Below are positions 17,977-27,102 of a stretch of DNA of 64,000 nucleotides, in pieces. A program made the translations under genes and the position numbers. Source of the DNA: Xanthomonas bromi. Its GTDB lineage: Bacteria; Pseudomonadota; Gammaproteobacteria; Xanthomonadales; Xanthomonadaceae. The stretch spans positions 110,562 to 174,561 of the forward strand of contig NZ_FLTX01000023.1 of assembly GCF_900092025.1 (NCBI RefSeq). The letters are read 5' to 3'. Position 1 is the stretch's first letter. Each line of letters starts with the position of its first letter. The notes beneath the pieces were generated by a model. The model saw only the letters and a program-made list of their open reading frames with translations. It made no database searches and had not been told where the DNA came from.

Positions 17977-18594
17977 CTATGAGGCATCGCTACCAGCGGA
18001 TGCTTTTGCTGCGAACAACCGCTCACCGATCGCATGCGCTGCGTCGAAGTGCGATTGCGGAAAGCCCGCATCCGGCACCGTCAGCAGCTCCGAGGTACGC
18101 ACCGGTGCGCCGCAGAAGTCGAAGATGCCGTGGTTGATCTGCGTCTTCATCGCACCGAAGTAGCCGTGCCGCGCGTAGGTGCGCTCGTCCGCACCGCCAA
18201 TCGCAAGCATGTGTATGTCCAGGTGCTGCAGTTGCTTCACGATCTTGCCGTCGGCGCTTTCACCGAACGCCCAGCCCAGCGTAAACACCCGATCGATCCA
18301 GCCCTTGAGCAGCGCCGGAAACGACCACCAGTAGATCGGAAACACCAGCACCAACGCATCGGCGCGATCCAGCCGCACGTGTTCGGCCGCCACATCCGGC
18401 GGCGGTGCAGCCTGCTGCTGGAACAACGCAATGTCGGCCTGGGTGAAGCGCGGGTCGAAGCCCTCCTGCGCCAGGTCGGCGACCTCAACCGTATGCGATG
18501 AATCCGACGCCACGATGGCATCGCGTACCTGCGCGGCCACTGCGTGCGTGTGCGAGCGCGGTTCCGGGTGCGCAACAACAATCAAGGCATGCAT
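17977..18594 (-). CDS. NAD(P)H-dependent FMN oxidoreductase, flavodoxin-like (NQO family)
   Basis: The start at 18594 gives MHALIVVAHPEPRSHTHA, the classic beginning of NAD(P)H quinone oxidoreductases of the flavodoxin-like fold. LVLVFPIYWWSFPALLKGWIDRV binds the FMN, and GGADERTYARHGYFG follows the nucleotide-binding pattern. At 205 residues it is the normal length. Such cytosolic enzymes reduce quinones or similar electrophiles by two electrons and protect against redox stress. It is a single gene on the minus strand with a small intergenic gap on each side. Confidence 0.82.
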   Translation of the reverse strand: MHALIVVAHPEPRSHTHAVAAQVRDAIVASDSSHTVEVADLAQEGFDPRFTQADIALFQQQAAPPPDVAAEHVRLDRADALVLVFPIYWWSFPALLKGWIDRVFTLGWAFGESADGKIVKQLQHLDIHMLAIGGADERTYARHGYFGAMKTQINHGIFDFCGAPVRTSELLTVPDAGFPQSHFDAAHAIGERLFAAKASAGSDAS

Positions 18595-18823
18595 TACCTG
18601 GGTCTCCAATCGAAAGAGCGCCATAGCGTACCTGCGCCCGCTGACTGTCGTACACGCGCGTCATGCGGACTGAGCTGCTGCGAAGGTGGGTATCGCTTGG
18701 GCGTTAGCCGAATGCCTCATCTGGCGTGGTAAGCCCTAGGAGAATGTGAGTCGGGCAACGTCGGTACGCATGCAAACGCGACAACATCGGCAAGCCTTAC
18801 TGCTGTTCCAGCTCGCACAAATG

Positions 18824-18852
18824 CCAACGCCCCGAACAAGCCGGGGCGTTGG
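18824..18852. terminator. 11-bp hairpin in the intergenic region before CsbD
   Basis: CCAACGCCCCG, a 7-base loop and CGGGGCGTTGG form a perfect stem about 110 bases past the CsbD stop (minus direction). A short AT-rich stretch follows on the minus strand, but no clear T-run. It is a plausible terminator for the CsbD transcript. Confidence 0.45.
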
Positions 18853-18960
18853 CGATCATCCGCTGCTCGCATTGCATCCCCGCGTGCGATGGCACGCGAC
18901 GCATGGTGAGCTAGCGTTTTACAGTGCGGCAGGTATCCGCCCACCGGTCATGCTGTCGAC

Positions 18961-19149
18961 TTACTTGGTCGATTTGACAGCGTCGCGCACGTCGTCGGCG
19001 ACTTCGCCGGCCTTGCGCTGCACCTTGCCGATATTCTTTTCGGCGGCGCCTTCCAGCTCGGTGCTCTTGTCGCCGGTGACACGGCCGATGGTTTCCTTGA
19101 CCGAGCCCTTGACCTGCTTGGCGGCGCCTTCGATACGGTTCTTATCCAT
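18961..19149 (-). CDS. CsbD-family stress protein
   Basis: The 62-residue protein MDKNRIEGAAKQVKGSVKE is a typical CsbD-family member: small, very charged, with repeated A/G-A-x-K-x-x-G elements predicted to form amphipathic helices. CsbD proteins are induced by general stress in many bacteria; their molecular role is unknown. The start is the ATG at 19147-19149. The gene is isolated, with 430 bases of apparently empty sequence upstream, where its promoter must lie. Confidence 0.85.
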   Translation of the reverse strand: MDKNRIEGAAKQVKGSVKETIGRVTGDKSTELEGAAEKNIGKVQRKAGEVADDVRDAVKSTK

Positions 19150-19580
19150 GGGACGTTTCTCGTAGTGTGAGTGAGTCGGCCAGTCTGTGCGTGCCGGTGT
19201 GAGCATGATGTGCGTTTGGCGCCGGATGCCCCAGTTGCGAATGCAGTCGATGCGTTGGTGCGCTCGCGCCACCGGATCCTGTCACTCCTCGCGCATGGCC
19301 GGTTCGGCGCTGCGATCGGCAAAGCCGGGTTCGTGCGCTCACACGATGGCTTGGCCACGGCGGTGTACATCGATCGTGGCGGACAGCATGGCCGTGATTG
19401 CGCACCGTCATCTGAGCCATGGACACTTTGCCGCGCATGCGATGCGTCACCAACCCGCGTTGCTGCGTCGACAGATCCGCCGTGCCGCCAAGGGTCGGGC
19501 CGAGCTGGATGAAACGCGTGGCATTGCACGCTGCGCTGGATGTGGACGACCGGCCGCAACGCCGCGACCGCCACCTCAGC
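19150..19580. other. Intergenic stretch, nothing recognised
   Basis: It lies between CsbD and the EF-hand gene (both on the minus strand). The open frames here are short and composition-driven. It presumably contains the CsbD promoter. Confidence 0.55.
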
Positions 19581-19985
19581 TCAGCGCTGTTGTTGCTTCA
19601 CATACGCCTGCACATCGTCCAATGTCACGCTGCCGCTGTGGCTGCGGTCGATCTGTTCGAAATGCGTTGCCACAAAGCCCAGTCCCTGGGCCTGCGCCTG
19701 CTGCTTGGTGATGGCATTGCGGTGCGACAGCGCGCCGTTGGCACCGAGCGTACTGCTGATGCGCTGCTGGGCCTGGTCCTCCAGCGTGTCGCCAAGACTG
19801 TCTGCTGCTGCTTCAGGCTCGGTCGTGGTCTGCGACTTGGGCAGGAAGGGTCCATCGATACCGGCATGGCGTGCAGTGTTGCTGACGGTGGAGACGCGTT
19901 GCATGGGGAGCGACTGCGCACCGACTGCGGTGGCCGCCAGCACGAGCGAGGCCACGGCAGCCGGAAGTAAGGAGAAGAAACGCAT
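19581..19985 (-). CDS. Exported EF-hand protein
   Basis: With the ATG at 19983-19985 the 134-residue product starts with a signal peptide (MRFFSLLPAAVASLVLAATA, cleavage near VGA-Q). It ends in one EF-hand-like calcium loop, DRSHSGSVTLDD, within FEQIDRSHSGSVTLDDVQAY. The middle is polar and Gln/Ala-rich. Single exported EF-hand proteins are common in Xanthomonas and may sense or buffer calcium in the periplasm; that is inference. It follows the S10 peptidase gene by 35 bases on the same strand, so the two may be co-transcribed. Confidence 0.72.
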   Translation of the reverse strand: MRFFSLLPAAVASLVLAATAVGAQSLPMQRVSTVSNTARHAGIDGPFLPKSQTTTEPEAAADSLGDTLEDQAQQRISSTLGANGALSHRNAITKQQAQAQGLGFVATHFEQIDRSHSGSVTLDDVQAYVKQQQR

Positions 19986-20020
19986 CAGGAGGTCCTCGCA
20001 AAGGATGGGCGCGCGCACGC

Positions 20021-21751
20021 TCAGGGTGTTGCAGCGGTGGTGGCGGGCGCTGCGCCGATGTTGCGCAGGTCTGGCCAGGGCGAGTCGAGCAGCGCCAGGG
20101 GGACTGCGTCTTGAATCGTGCCGTTGGCGTAATAGCCGGTAAGGTCGGTCTGCATCTTCGCGCGCGAGGCGTCATCCAGATAGATCATGTGCCCCCCCGC
20201 ATAGGTGGCAACCAGCACATCGGGATTGAAGTTGCGAATGGTGCGTAGCCGTGCGAGCTGTTTTTCGGTGCTGTAGAACGGTGTGGCGAGGTCGTGATAA
20301 CCGCTGAGCGCAAGCACCTTGAGCGCGGGATTCAGACGCAGTGCGCCGAGCAGGTCGGGCAAGGTATCCGGTGCAAGCCTGCCGGCATGATGGAAATTCC
20401 AGACATTGACGATGTCCTGGTTGAATGAGGCGTAGCTGGCGTTGGGCGCGCTATAGCCCAGATAGTGTGGAAACTGCAGCGCCAATGCGTTGCTCAACGG
20501 TTGGCCGATCAGGATGTCGGAAGGGTCGTTATCGGTCTTCAGACGCGCGTCGCCGTTGGGCAGGGTCACGCGCCCGTCGTAGCGGCCGATGGTGGTACCG
20601 GGCAGCAGGCCCTTGTTGAACGATTGCAAGGAAAAATAGCCTTGCAGCGCCTGCATGCTGAGACCGGACAACGGCCGCCAACGGGTCAGCACGCGCGCCT
20701 CCGGAACCACCGGCTTGCCCAGAATGTTGGGGAAGCCGTACTGGCTCAGTACCCAGGCCTGCCCGTAACGCTGGAACTCGTCGTGCACCACACTGACGAA
20801 GGCGCGCATCTGCAATGCATAGAACTCATCGCTTGCAGTCACTTCGGTTTGCTTGTGGTACGCGGCAACCGCGGCATAGCTGGGGAATTCACCGCCAATG
20901 GTGTCGCCGCTGTATTTCATGCCTTTGGGATAATCCGGGTAATACAGTCCACCGGAAAACAGCGCGTCGGCGTAGTAGTTGAGGATCGACGATTGCAGGA
21001 TGATGCCGGTGAGCCGCACGCCGGCCGATTCCAATGCCAGCGCAAGCATGGTGGAGCGCGCTGTGCCGTACGACTCGCCGTACAGATACAACGGCGCGCC
21101 GCTGCGTCGATTGGCTTGCAGATAGCGTTGGATGAAATCGCGCATCACCTGCACGTCGGCATCGCTGCTCCAGAAACTGGCATTGGTGTTGGGCAAGATC
21201 GCCTCCGACAAGCCGGTGCCGGGCGGATCGATAAACACCATGTCGGTGCTGGCGATCAGACTCTCTGCGTTGTCGACCATCGGGTAGTTGGGCCAATTCC
21301 CGAAGGCCGGCGCAGCGGTGGCCAGGCGCTTGGGCGCGAACGAGGCAAGGTGCAACAACGATGCCGATGCGCCAGGCCCACCGTTGTAAAAGAACGTAAG
21401 CGGTCGCGGCTTGCCACCACGCGCAGCTGCGGTGTAGGCCACATACGACATGGTGGCCTGCGGTTGCCCAGCGGCGTCTCGCGCAATCAGGTGGCCTGTG
21501 CGCACGCTGTAGGGCAGCGTCTGGCCTTTGCCCTGCCAGACGTGGTGCATGAGTGCAGAGCGCTCGTTGGCGACACCGGCATCCAGCCCGGCATCGGCTT
21601 TGGACGCATATGCAATGCGATCGATGTACGTCGTGTTGCCGGCGACCGCTGCCACACGCTGCTGCGCACCGGCGCCGGGCGGGACGCCAAGCAACACACC
21701 AAGCAACAACAGAAGCGTGCGTTGTGCGGAACCGGCATTGCGCTGGGACAT
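20021..21751 (-). CDS. Exported S10-family serine carboxypeptidase-like protein
   Basis: The start at 21751 (MSQRNAGSAQRTLLLLLGVLL) gives a 576-residue protein with a Sec signal ending near AGA-Q. S10 hallmarks are present: the oxyanion segment YNGGPGASAS (residues 122-131), the nucleophile in LYGESYGTARS (Ser227), the Asp in LSGYHDLATP and the His in AGGHMIYLD near the C-terminus. These enzymes release C-terminal amino acids at acidic pH; bacterial members are exported, presumably for periplasmic or extracellular peptide processing. It is the first gene of a probable two-gene unit with the EF-hand protein. Confidence 0.85.
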   Translation of the reverse strand: MSQRNAGSAQRTLLLLLGVLLGVPPGAGAQQRVAAVAGNTTYIDRIAYASKADAGLDAGVANERSALMHHVWQGKGQTLPYSVRTGHLIARDAAGQPQATMSYVAYTAAARGGKPRPLTFFYNGGPGASASLLHLASFAPKRLATAAPAFGNWPNYPMVDNAESLIASTDMVFIDPPGTGLSEAILPNTNASFWSSDADVQVMRDFIQRYLQANRRSGAPLYLYGESYGTARSTMLALALESAGVRLTGIILQSSILNYYADALFSGGLYYPDYPKGMKYSGDTIGGEFPSYAAVAAYHKQTEVTASDEFYALQMRAFVSVVHDEFQRYGQAWVLSQYGFPNILGKPVVPEARVLTRWRPLSGLSMQALQGYFSLQSFNKGLLPGTTIGRYDGRVTLPNGDARLKTDNDPSDILIGQPLSNALALQFPHYLGYSAPNASYASFNQDIVNVWNFHHAGRLAPDTLPDLLGALRLNPALKVLALSGYHDLATPFYSTEKQLARLRTIRNFNPDVLVATYAGGHMIYLDDASRAKMQTDLTGYYANGTIQDAVPLALLDSPWPDLRNIGAAPATTAATP

Positions 21752-22411
21752 GGTGCACCTGTGTCGGAAGTAAGGCTGTTGCATCTGGGGCAGTGATACG
21801 TGGCCTGCGGCACACCTGCCCTGGCACACCATGCACCTCGAAAGCGTGGCGTAGCGCGCGGCTCAGGCCGGCGGCGTCGACTCTGTGCAACGGACCGCTG
21901 CGCCAGCCACGCAGACACGAAACCGCGGCAGCACGCGCGAAGCGACGCGTGGACTGCACACCACCGCTGCAACGAGTTGTGACCGATTCGACAGCTGGAT
22001 GCGTCATGGCGCGGCTGTCTCGCCATTTGATTTGGTCCGCCGACATGCCTGGCGCTTCAGCCATTGCGGTGACGCGAGTAGCCGCCCACTCCGCGCTGGC
22101 GGCTGCCAGCACGCGGCGTGTTCGTTCGCTCTGTGGAACGTGACCTGGGTAGTTTCGCGTCTGGACTGCCAGCGTGACGGCGTGCTTGAAGTGATCGACT
22201 CCAAATACCTGCGACTGCTGACACAACGGACAACGCGTGCGTCAGCGCAACGGACGTTCGATGCTAAACGCGCTGCGCCGCCTTCGCCTGCGCATCCTGT
22301 TGCTGCGTGACAGCTTGCTGGCCTTGTAGGGCAGGCGTGCGCTGTTCCATGAGGGCCAGCTCCCGAAACGAGGTGTCGACCGCAAAGCAATTGCTAGGGT
22401 AGTTCAGCAAC
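21752..22411. other. 660-base stretch without a supported gene
   Basis: Open frames up to about 130-190 codons exist on both strands, but they are extensions or shadows with arginine/serine-rich translations and no motifs. It separates the S10 peptidase start from the 3' end of the HDOD gene. Confidence 0.5.
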
Positions 22412-23572
22412 TCACTCCACGCTCGCAGCCACCAGCCGTTGCCACAGTGCGGCGTTGGCCGCGTTGTCGGGTTCCAGGGTGGCCAGGATGCTGAGCGCGT
22501 GGTCTTCGTGCTCGGCGCCGTGGCGAGCGAGCATGGCCAGGGCGGCGGCGAGGCGGCCGTAGCGCAGGGCCAGGCCGAGCGGGGTCGCGAGCAAGGTGGT
22601 GTCGTGTTCGGGGCGCTGTTCGTCCAGCGCGGTGCTGAGTTGTGGCGGCAGGTCCCAGGCGCTGGCAATGGTCTTGGCCATTGCGGCGGTGTGGCGTTCG
22701 ACCAGGGCAGCGGCCACCTCGAGGTTGTAGGGCACATTCGGGCGTTCGGCATAGGTGTCGCGCAAGACGCGCAGGATCACCACCGCGCCCAGGCCCTGCA
22801 GCAGGCCGGACAGTTGCCCGGACAAGGTGTCGCCGCCGCGTTCGCGCGTGTAGGCGGCGGCAGCGGTGGCGGTGCGTAGGGCGTAATCCCACACGACGGC
22901 GGGCAGGCGCGAATACAGCCCGCCATCCAGGCTCAGTACCGGCTGCATGACGGCGGCGGCGACGATCTGGCGCACGCCTTCGGTGCCGATATGCACCACC
23001 GCGCGTTCCAGGCTTTCCAGCGGGCCGCCTTGCGGGCGATACAGCGCGCTGTTGGCGATGCGCAGCAGGTTGGCCGCGAGCGCCGGGTCCTGCGCGATGA
23101 TGGCGGCGATGCCACGGCCGGAAGCATCTGGGTCGTTCACCGCACGCATCAGCTGCGGCAACAGGTGCGGGCGGCGCGGCAGCAAGTGTGGGCGCAGGTC
23201 GACACGGTCGAGCGCAACGCCGACAGCGGTCAGCACCTCGGCCTGGGCGGGGTCGGTCGGCAGCTTGCCCTCGGCCAGCGAGGGTGTGGCCATCACCGCC
23301 GCATACATGCGCCGCAACAGCGGGCGCATCGGCGGCGGGTCGATCTGCAACGGCTGTGCAGACGGCGGCTGGGCGGGTGGTTGCAGCGGCGCGCCTTGCG
23401 CTTGGTCCGGCGTAGGCGGCGCGTGTGCGGTGGCCGCACTGACCGCAACCGGCCGCGCGATGCCTTTGGCCTTGGCGTCGCGGCGTCGTGCCAGCAACCA
23501 CCAGATGCCCCCAGCGAGCACAACGGCACCCAGCAGTCCTGCAGCGAGCAGCAACACAGTCACGAGCATCAT
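22412..23572 (-). CDS. Membrane-anchored HDOD-domain protein
   Basis: Tandem ATGs at 23570-23572 and 23567-23569 open directly into a transmembrane helix (LVTVLLLAAGLLGAVVLAGG) followed by RRRDAK, so the product is anchored with its bulk in the cytoplasm. After a Pro/Gln-rich linker (about residues 45-85) lies an HDOD domain (about 115-330), seen in LMRAVNDPDASGRGIAAII and ANLLRIANSALYR. HDOD domains are HD-like but non-catalytic and often work in signalling with c-di-GMP or kinases. At 386 residues it is one domain without GGDEF or EAL partners. No neighbours indicate its pathway. Confidence 0.78.
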   Translation of the reverse strand: MMLVTVLLLAAGLLGAVVLAGGIWWLLARRRDAKAKGIARPVAVSAATAHAPPTPDQAQGAPLQPPAQPPSAQPLQIDPPPMRPLLRRMYAAVMATPSLAEGKLPTDPAQAEVLTAVGVALDRVDLRPHLLPRRPHLLPQLMRAVNDPDASGRGIAAIIAQDPALAANLLRIANSALYRPQGGPLESLERAVVHIGTEGVRQIVAAAVMQPVLSLDGGLYSRLPAVVWDYALRTATAAAAYTRERGGDTLSGQLSGLLQGLGAVVILRVLRDTYAERPNVPYNLEVAAALVERHTAAMAKTIASAWDLPPQLSTALDEQRPEHDTTLLATPLGLALRYGRLAAALAMLARHGAEHEDHALSILATLEPDNAANAALWQRLVAASVE

Positions 23573-23977
23573 GGAAAAAACCGTCTGAGCAGTGCTGCGA
23601 CTATCCGCGAAGCCGGTCGCGGCGGCAATGTGAGCCCGTGCCACGCGCGCTGGCGATGTGTCGGCGGATGCGCCGGTCGCCCTGCAGAGTGCGCCGCCGG
23701 GTGGTGCAGGGAGCGATGAGGGCCTGTCTTCAGACTGACCGCTGTACTGCACGTGGCACTAACACGGCAGGCACCATCATGCGTCACCAGCTGTGCAGGC
23801 CTAGAGCATCTAGGCAGCTTAAAGGGTGCAGGCATCCGCAGTTGGACCACATTCGCTTACCGACAGACACCGCGCAGCTGCGCGGTGTCTTCGTTTGTGG
23901 ACGAGGTCAATACGCTGCGTGGTATCTGCTGGATGTCGCAAGCGATGCGTCCTGACGACGTTGCGGCACCGCCTGCG
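23573..23977. other. Intergenic region with a 26-bp perfect palindrome; possible small RNA
   Basis: Apart from the palindrome at 23865-23890 no gene is evident. On the plus strand the palindrome is followed by TTCGTTTG, terminator-like, with no plus-strand gene upstream. A small transcribed RNA is therefore possible. Confidence 0.4.
23865..23890 (+). terminator. 26-bp perfect palindrome, terminator-like
   Basis: AGACACCGCGCAG followed directly by its exact reverse complement is self-complementary over 26 bases. It sits 88 bases beyond the emfourin stop (minus strand) and has a T-containing tail on the plus strand (TTCGTTTG). Confidence 0.55.
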
Positions 23978-24289
23978 CTACAACGTGCCCTGCTTCCACA
24001 ACCGCACGATTTCAGCCGGCGCATGTTCTTCGGGAATGCGCAGCGGTTCGCGGGCGCCGTCCCACGCGATGCTGAAATAGCGCCGGTCGCGCCCGCCGGC
24101 CTGCGGTGGGGGCAGCGCGTGCTGCATGCACTGATCCAGCACGCTGCTAAGCCGCAGCCGTTGCGCAGCGTCCAGCGTATCCATCACCAGCTGGCGCTCG
24201 CGGCGCATGGCAGGAAACGCCGCCACGCCGCCTTCGCGCGCCAGCCGCAGGATCACGCCCGTGTCCACCGGCGGCCGTTGTGGGCTCAT
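23978..24289 (-). CDS. Emfourin-type inhibitor of M4 (protealysin-like) metalloproteases
   Basis: The 103-residue cytosolic protein matches the emfourin family in size and pattern: TGVILRLAREGGVAAFPAMR, a central helix MDTLDAAQRLRLSSVLDQC, and a C-terminal YFSIAWDGAREPLRIPEE. Emfourins inhibit protealysin-like M4 proteases and are normally encoded just downstream of them. Here the ATG overlaps the stop of an M4-protease remnant by 4 bases (ATGA), so the operon order is kept but the protease is no longer functional. The inhibitor is an orphan unless it acts on another protease. Confidence 0.8.
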   Translation of the reverse strand: MSPQRPPVDTGVILRLAREGGVAAFPAMRRERQLVMDTLDAAQRLRLSSVLDQCMQHALPPPQAGGRDRRYFSIAWDGAREPLRIPEEHAPAEIVRLWKQGTL

Positions 24290-24726
24290 CCGCGCACGCC
24301 CGCGTCGCGCCAGGCGTGATGCACCGCTGTGGTTTGGCTACTGTTGGCGCGGTCGTCGGCGCTGACCACGCTGACGGTCAGGGCAGCGACGGTGGGCAAG
24401 TCCGCGCCGGTAGCCGGTTCGCTGCCAGTGAGCGCGCGATACCGGATGCGCCCGGTTGTCTCCCACGCAGCCCCACCGATCGCGACGACGGCGCGGTAGA
24501 GCGCGTGGTCAGGAATGCCGGCGTTGTCGTGCACGCCGCCATCGTCCTCTTGCGTGCCGACATTACCGGTAACGGTGGCCGGTTGATCATTGCCCAGGGC
24601 GGGGGCGTCGTAGGCACTGCCGGGCGCCTGCATCGAGCGCAGCCGCACGCGCTCGATGCCGGGCATCAGCAAGCCGGCACCAACGATCCAGTCGGACCGA
24701 TCGGCCCTCTCGCGCAATGCGTACAT
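24286..24726 (-). pseudogene. M4 metalloprotease C-terminal stub
   Basis: The 146-residue frame contains only the end of a thermolysin/protealysin-like peptidase: DRSDWIVGAGLL, MPGIERVRLRSMQAPGSAYD and the signature DDGGVHDNAGIPDHALYRA. The zinc-binding HExxH helix and third zinc ligand, which precede this segment in M4 enzymes, are missing; only 110 bases separate the first codon from the next gene. The 5' two-thirds have therefore been deleted. The coding frame is still open and coupled to the inhibitor gene, so it may serve only to permit emfourin translation. Confidence 0.8.
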
Positions 24727-24835
24727 AAACGATCTTCACAATGACTGCGCTGGCGACTATGCGGGCGCCGGCTTTAGGAATTCGTTAGCCGGCGCCGATG
24801 ACCGCGTGCAGCGCGCGTCGCGCGGGGTATTGCGT

Positions 24836-25492
24836 TCATTCCAGCGGCGACAGCGCCTGCTCGATGGGTGTCTGGCCGTCGATAAATCCCACCGTCTTGC
24901 CGATGCTGGCCGGCGTTGCCAGGACGGCGGCGATCACCTGCGCGACGTTGCCGCGCGAGACGCCGCCTTCGGCATCGCTGCCCGGGTCGCGGGCGATTCG
25001 GCCCGATGGCGGATCCGTCGTCAGCCGGCCGGGGCCGAGCACGGTCCAGTCCAGCGTGGTGCTGCGCAGGTGCGCATCGGCGGCGCCCTTGGCTTGTGCG
25101 TAGGTGAAGAACGCATCGTCCGGCCCGACGCCGTGTTCCAGCCCGGCGCCGAGATACGACACCATCACGTAGCGGCGCACGCGCGCCTGCTCGGCGGCCT
25201 GCATCGAGCGGATGGCCGCATCGCGATCCACCGCATAGGTACGCGCCGCATCGCCGCCGCCCGCACCGGCCGACCACACCACGGCATCGTGACCGGCCAG
25301 TTGCGCGGCAATGGCATCGGTCTGGGCGTGTTCGATATCGAACACCATCGGCGTGGCGCCATCGGCACTCACGTCGTCTTGGTGTGCAGGATTGCGGAAC
25401 AGCGCGGTGACCTGATGCCCATCGCGCACCAACAGCGGCGTGAGCAGGCGCGCCACCTTGCCGTGGCCACCAATGACGAGAATTCGAGACAT
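24836..25492 (-). CDS. NAD(P)-binding atypical SDR-like oxidoreductase
   Basis: The start at 25492 gives [21 protein letters not shown], an N-terminal GxxGxxA-type Rossmann motif. At 218 residues it fits the NAD(P)H-binding (YwnB/atypical SDR) group: [33 protein letters not shown] and the C-terminal [15 protein letters not shown]. These proteins reduce or isomerise unknown small substrates or act as NAD(P) sensors. The classic YxxxK pair is represented by YAQAKGAAD. It is a single gene on the minus strand, divergent from the Nudix gene. Confidence 0.78.
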   Translation of the reverse strand: MSRILVIGGHGKVARLLTPLLVRDGHQVTALFRNPAHQDDVSADGATPMVFDIEHAQTDAIAAQLAGHDAVVWSAGAGGGDAARTYAVDRDAAIRSMQAAEQARVRRYVMVSYLGAGLEHGVGPDDAFFTYAQAKGAADAHLRSTTLDWTVLGPGRLTTDPPSGRIARDPGSDAEGGVSRGNVAQVIAAVLATPASIGKTVGFIDGQTPIEQALSPLE

Positions 25493-25728
25493 GCCCAATT
25501 CCAACAGCTACGCGCCAGCCCGGCGCGGAAGGCAGTCATGCTCGCCAATGCGGCGCTAAGGCGGTGTTATCGCGCAGGATCATCGACACAACGCGATGTG
25601 TGCATCCACCCGCATCTGCAGGCCGCGCAGATCGCGTGCCTCATGCATCGCGATCCTGCGACGCCCACGCGCGTGGCGAGCGAACCTGCCTGCCAGCATT
25701 CCCCGCGGCTGCCAGATCTAGGACACTG

Positions 25729-26199
25729 ATGGGCCAGAGTCTGCGAGTGTTGCTGATGTCTATGTCTTCCGAGCGACGCCCGCGCGTTGGCTGTGGTGCG
25801 TTTATCCAGCGGGCCGATGGCCGACTCCTGCTGGTGCTGCGCGGACGCGCGCCCGAGCAAGGCCATTGGGGGCTGCCCGGCGGCAAGGTGGACTGGATGG
25901 AAACCGTGGAAGCCACCGTGGTGCGCGAGGTGCGCGAAGAAACCGGCCTGCAGGTGCACCCGCAGCGCGTGCTGTGCGTGGTCAGCCACTTCGAGCCGGA
26001 CATGGATCCGCCGCAGCATTGGGTGGCGCCGGTGTATCTGGCCAGCATCCAGGGTCCGGAACACGCGGTGCTGTGCGAACCGCAGGTGCTGCTGGAACTC
26101 GGTTGGTTCGCACTCGACGCCTTGCCCACTCCATTGACCCGCTCGGCCATGCAGGCGGTGCGGCAGGTGCAGGCCGAGCGCGCTGCCACACGGCAATGA
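25729..26199 (+). CDS. Nudix hydrolase
   Basis: The Nudix box is perfect: [20 protein letters not shown] followed by TGL fits Gx5Ex7REUxEExGU. The protein hydrolyses a nucleoside diphosphate linked to another moiety with Mg2+; the substrate cannot be told. I chose the ATG at 25729, which has AGGA about 7 bases upstream; ATGs at 25756 and 25762 are also possible and would shorten the non-conserved lead. The length of 145-156 residues is usual for small Nudix enzymes with the core starting at [13 protein letters not shown]. Confidence 0.85.
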   Translation: MGQSLRVLLMSMSSERRPRVGCGAFIQRADGRLLLVLRGRAPEQGHWGLPGGKVDWMETVEATVVREVREETGLQVHPQRVLCVVSHFEPDMDPPQHWVAPVYLASIQGPEHAVLCEPQVLLELGWFALDALPTPLTRSAMQAVRQVQAERAATRQ

Positions 26200-26392
26200 C
26201 CGCGTTACAGCGGCGCTGAGGCGATCGCGCTGCGGGCACGCCCTGCACCGCGCGCATCACATGGATGTTGTCGCCGCGCTCGGCTATTTTCTGCGCCGCC
26301 CGAGCGAGGGGACAGCGTGCCCGGTGGATCGAAACGCACGGCCGGGATGCCGCACGACTGCGTGGTGCCCGGCCACTCATCAGGGGAAACGA

Positions 26393-26640
26393 ATGGAATC
26401 GCTTTATCCGCAAGGCCCGGCCGTGGTGCCGGAACAGCTGACTGCGCCCAGCAGCAACTATCGCCGCAACGCCTGGCTGGCCATGCTCGGGCTGGGCGGC
26501 TTCATCGCCGTGTATCTGGGTTTGCTGGTGTGGTTCGGCTGGACCGCCTACCGATTGGTGGCCGGCTTGCTGCAGAGCTCCGGTGGCGAGCAGGCGTTCT
26601 GGTTGTGGGTGGTGGCCGCAGGCGCGGCGTTTCTGCAGAA
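26393..26640 (+). pseudogene. M48 metallopeptidase N-terminal stub
   Basis: From the ATG at 26393 (AGGGG 6 bases upstream) the translation MESLYPQGPAVVPEQLTAPS, YRRNAWLAMLGL and two hydrophobic stretches matches the amino-terminus of Xanthomonas-type membrane M48 peptidases. Homology ends near 26640, before any HExxH. From there a different gene remnant follows. This is a deletion-truncated protease gene. Confidence 0.62.
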
Positions 26641-26699
26641 CGCAGGCTATCTTCCCCGGCTCAACGCGCCTGGGAGGGCACGACATGGCACGTGCTTGG

Positions 26700-26999
26700 C
26701 GAAAGGAACTGCGCGCACTTGCATTCATGGCGACTGCGCTTGCCTTCGAGCTGCGCCAGTTTCCACCGATCCTGCTGGTCACCGCCACGCGCGCTGCCGA
26801 GCTGAGCACGGCGGCGTATACGCACGCGCGCCTGGTGGACCTGGGCCGCGAATCGGATCTGCATGTCTGGGACGGGTTGGGACATGCCTTCCACCTGACC
26901 GACACGCTGCCGGAAAGCCAGCAGGCGCTACGCGTCATCGCGCGCTGTTTCAGCAAGCATCTGGCGCTGCCGCCGCCGCAGTTCGACGCGCCGCACTAA
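26700..26999 (+). pseudogene. Alpha/beta hydrolase (esterase) C-terminal stub
   Basis: In another frame from the M48 remnant, the segment FPPILLVTATRAAELSTAAY, THARLVDLGRESDLHVWDGL and GHAFHLTDTLPESQQA is the C-terminal third of an acetyl-esterase-like alpha/beta hydrolase, with the catalytic-His region at WDGLGHAF. The nucleophile elbow and oxyanion hole are absent. It ends at 26999. Together with the preceding stub it marks a deletion that joined two genes. Confidence 0.68.
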
Positions 27000-27102
27000 C
27001 GCCATGCTGACGCCGATTAGGCGCAATGCTTACGTCTTCTCGCCTAGCTTGAGACGCACTGGCGCTGCAGTTGCAGCGTCACTATCGACCAGGAGAAATC
27101 GG

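Noticed and set aside
26261..27010. A single 249-residue gene spanning the M48 and esterase remnants
   Set aside because: The first half reads as M48 and the second half in this frame is nonsense, while the esterase homology is in another frame; two remnants explain it better.
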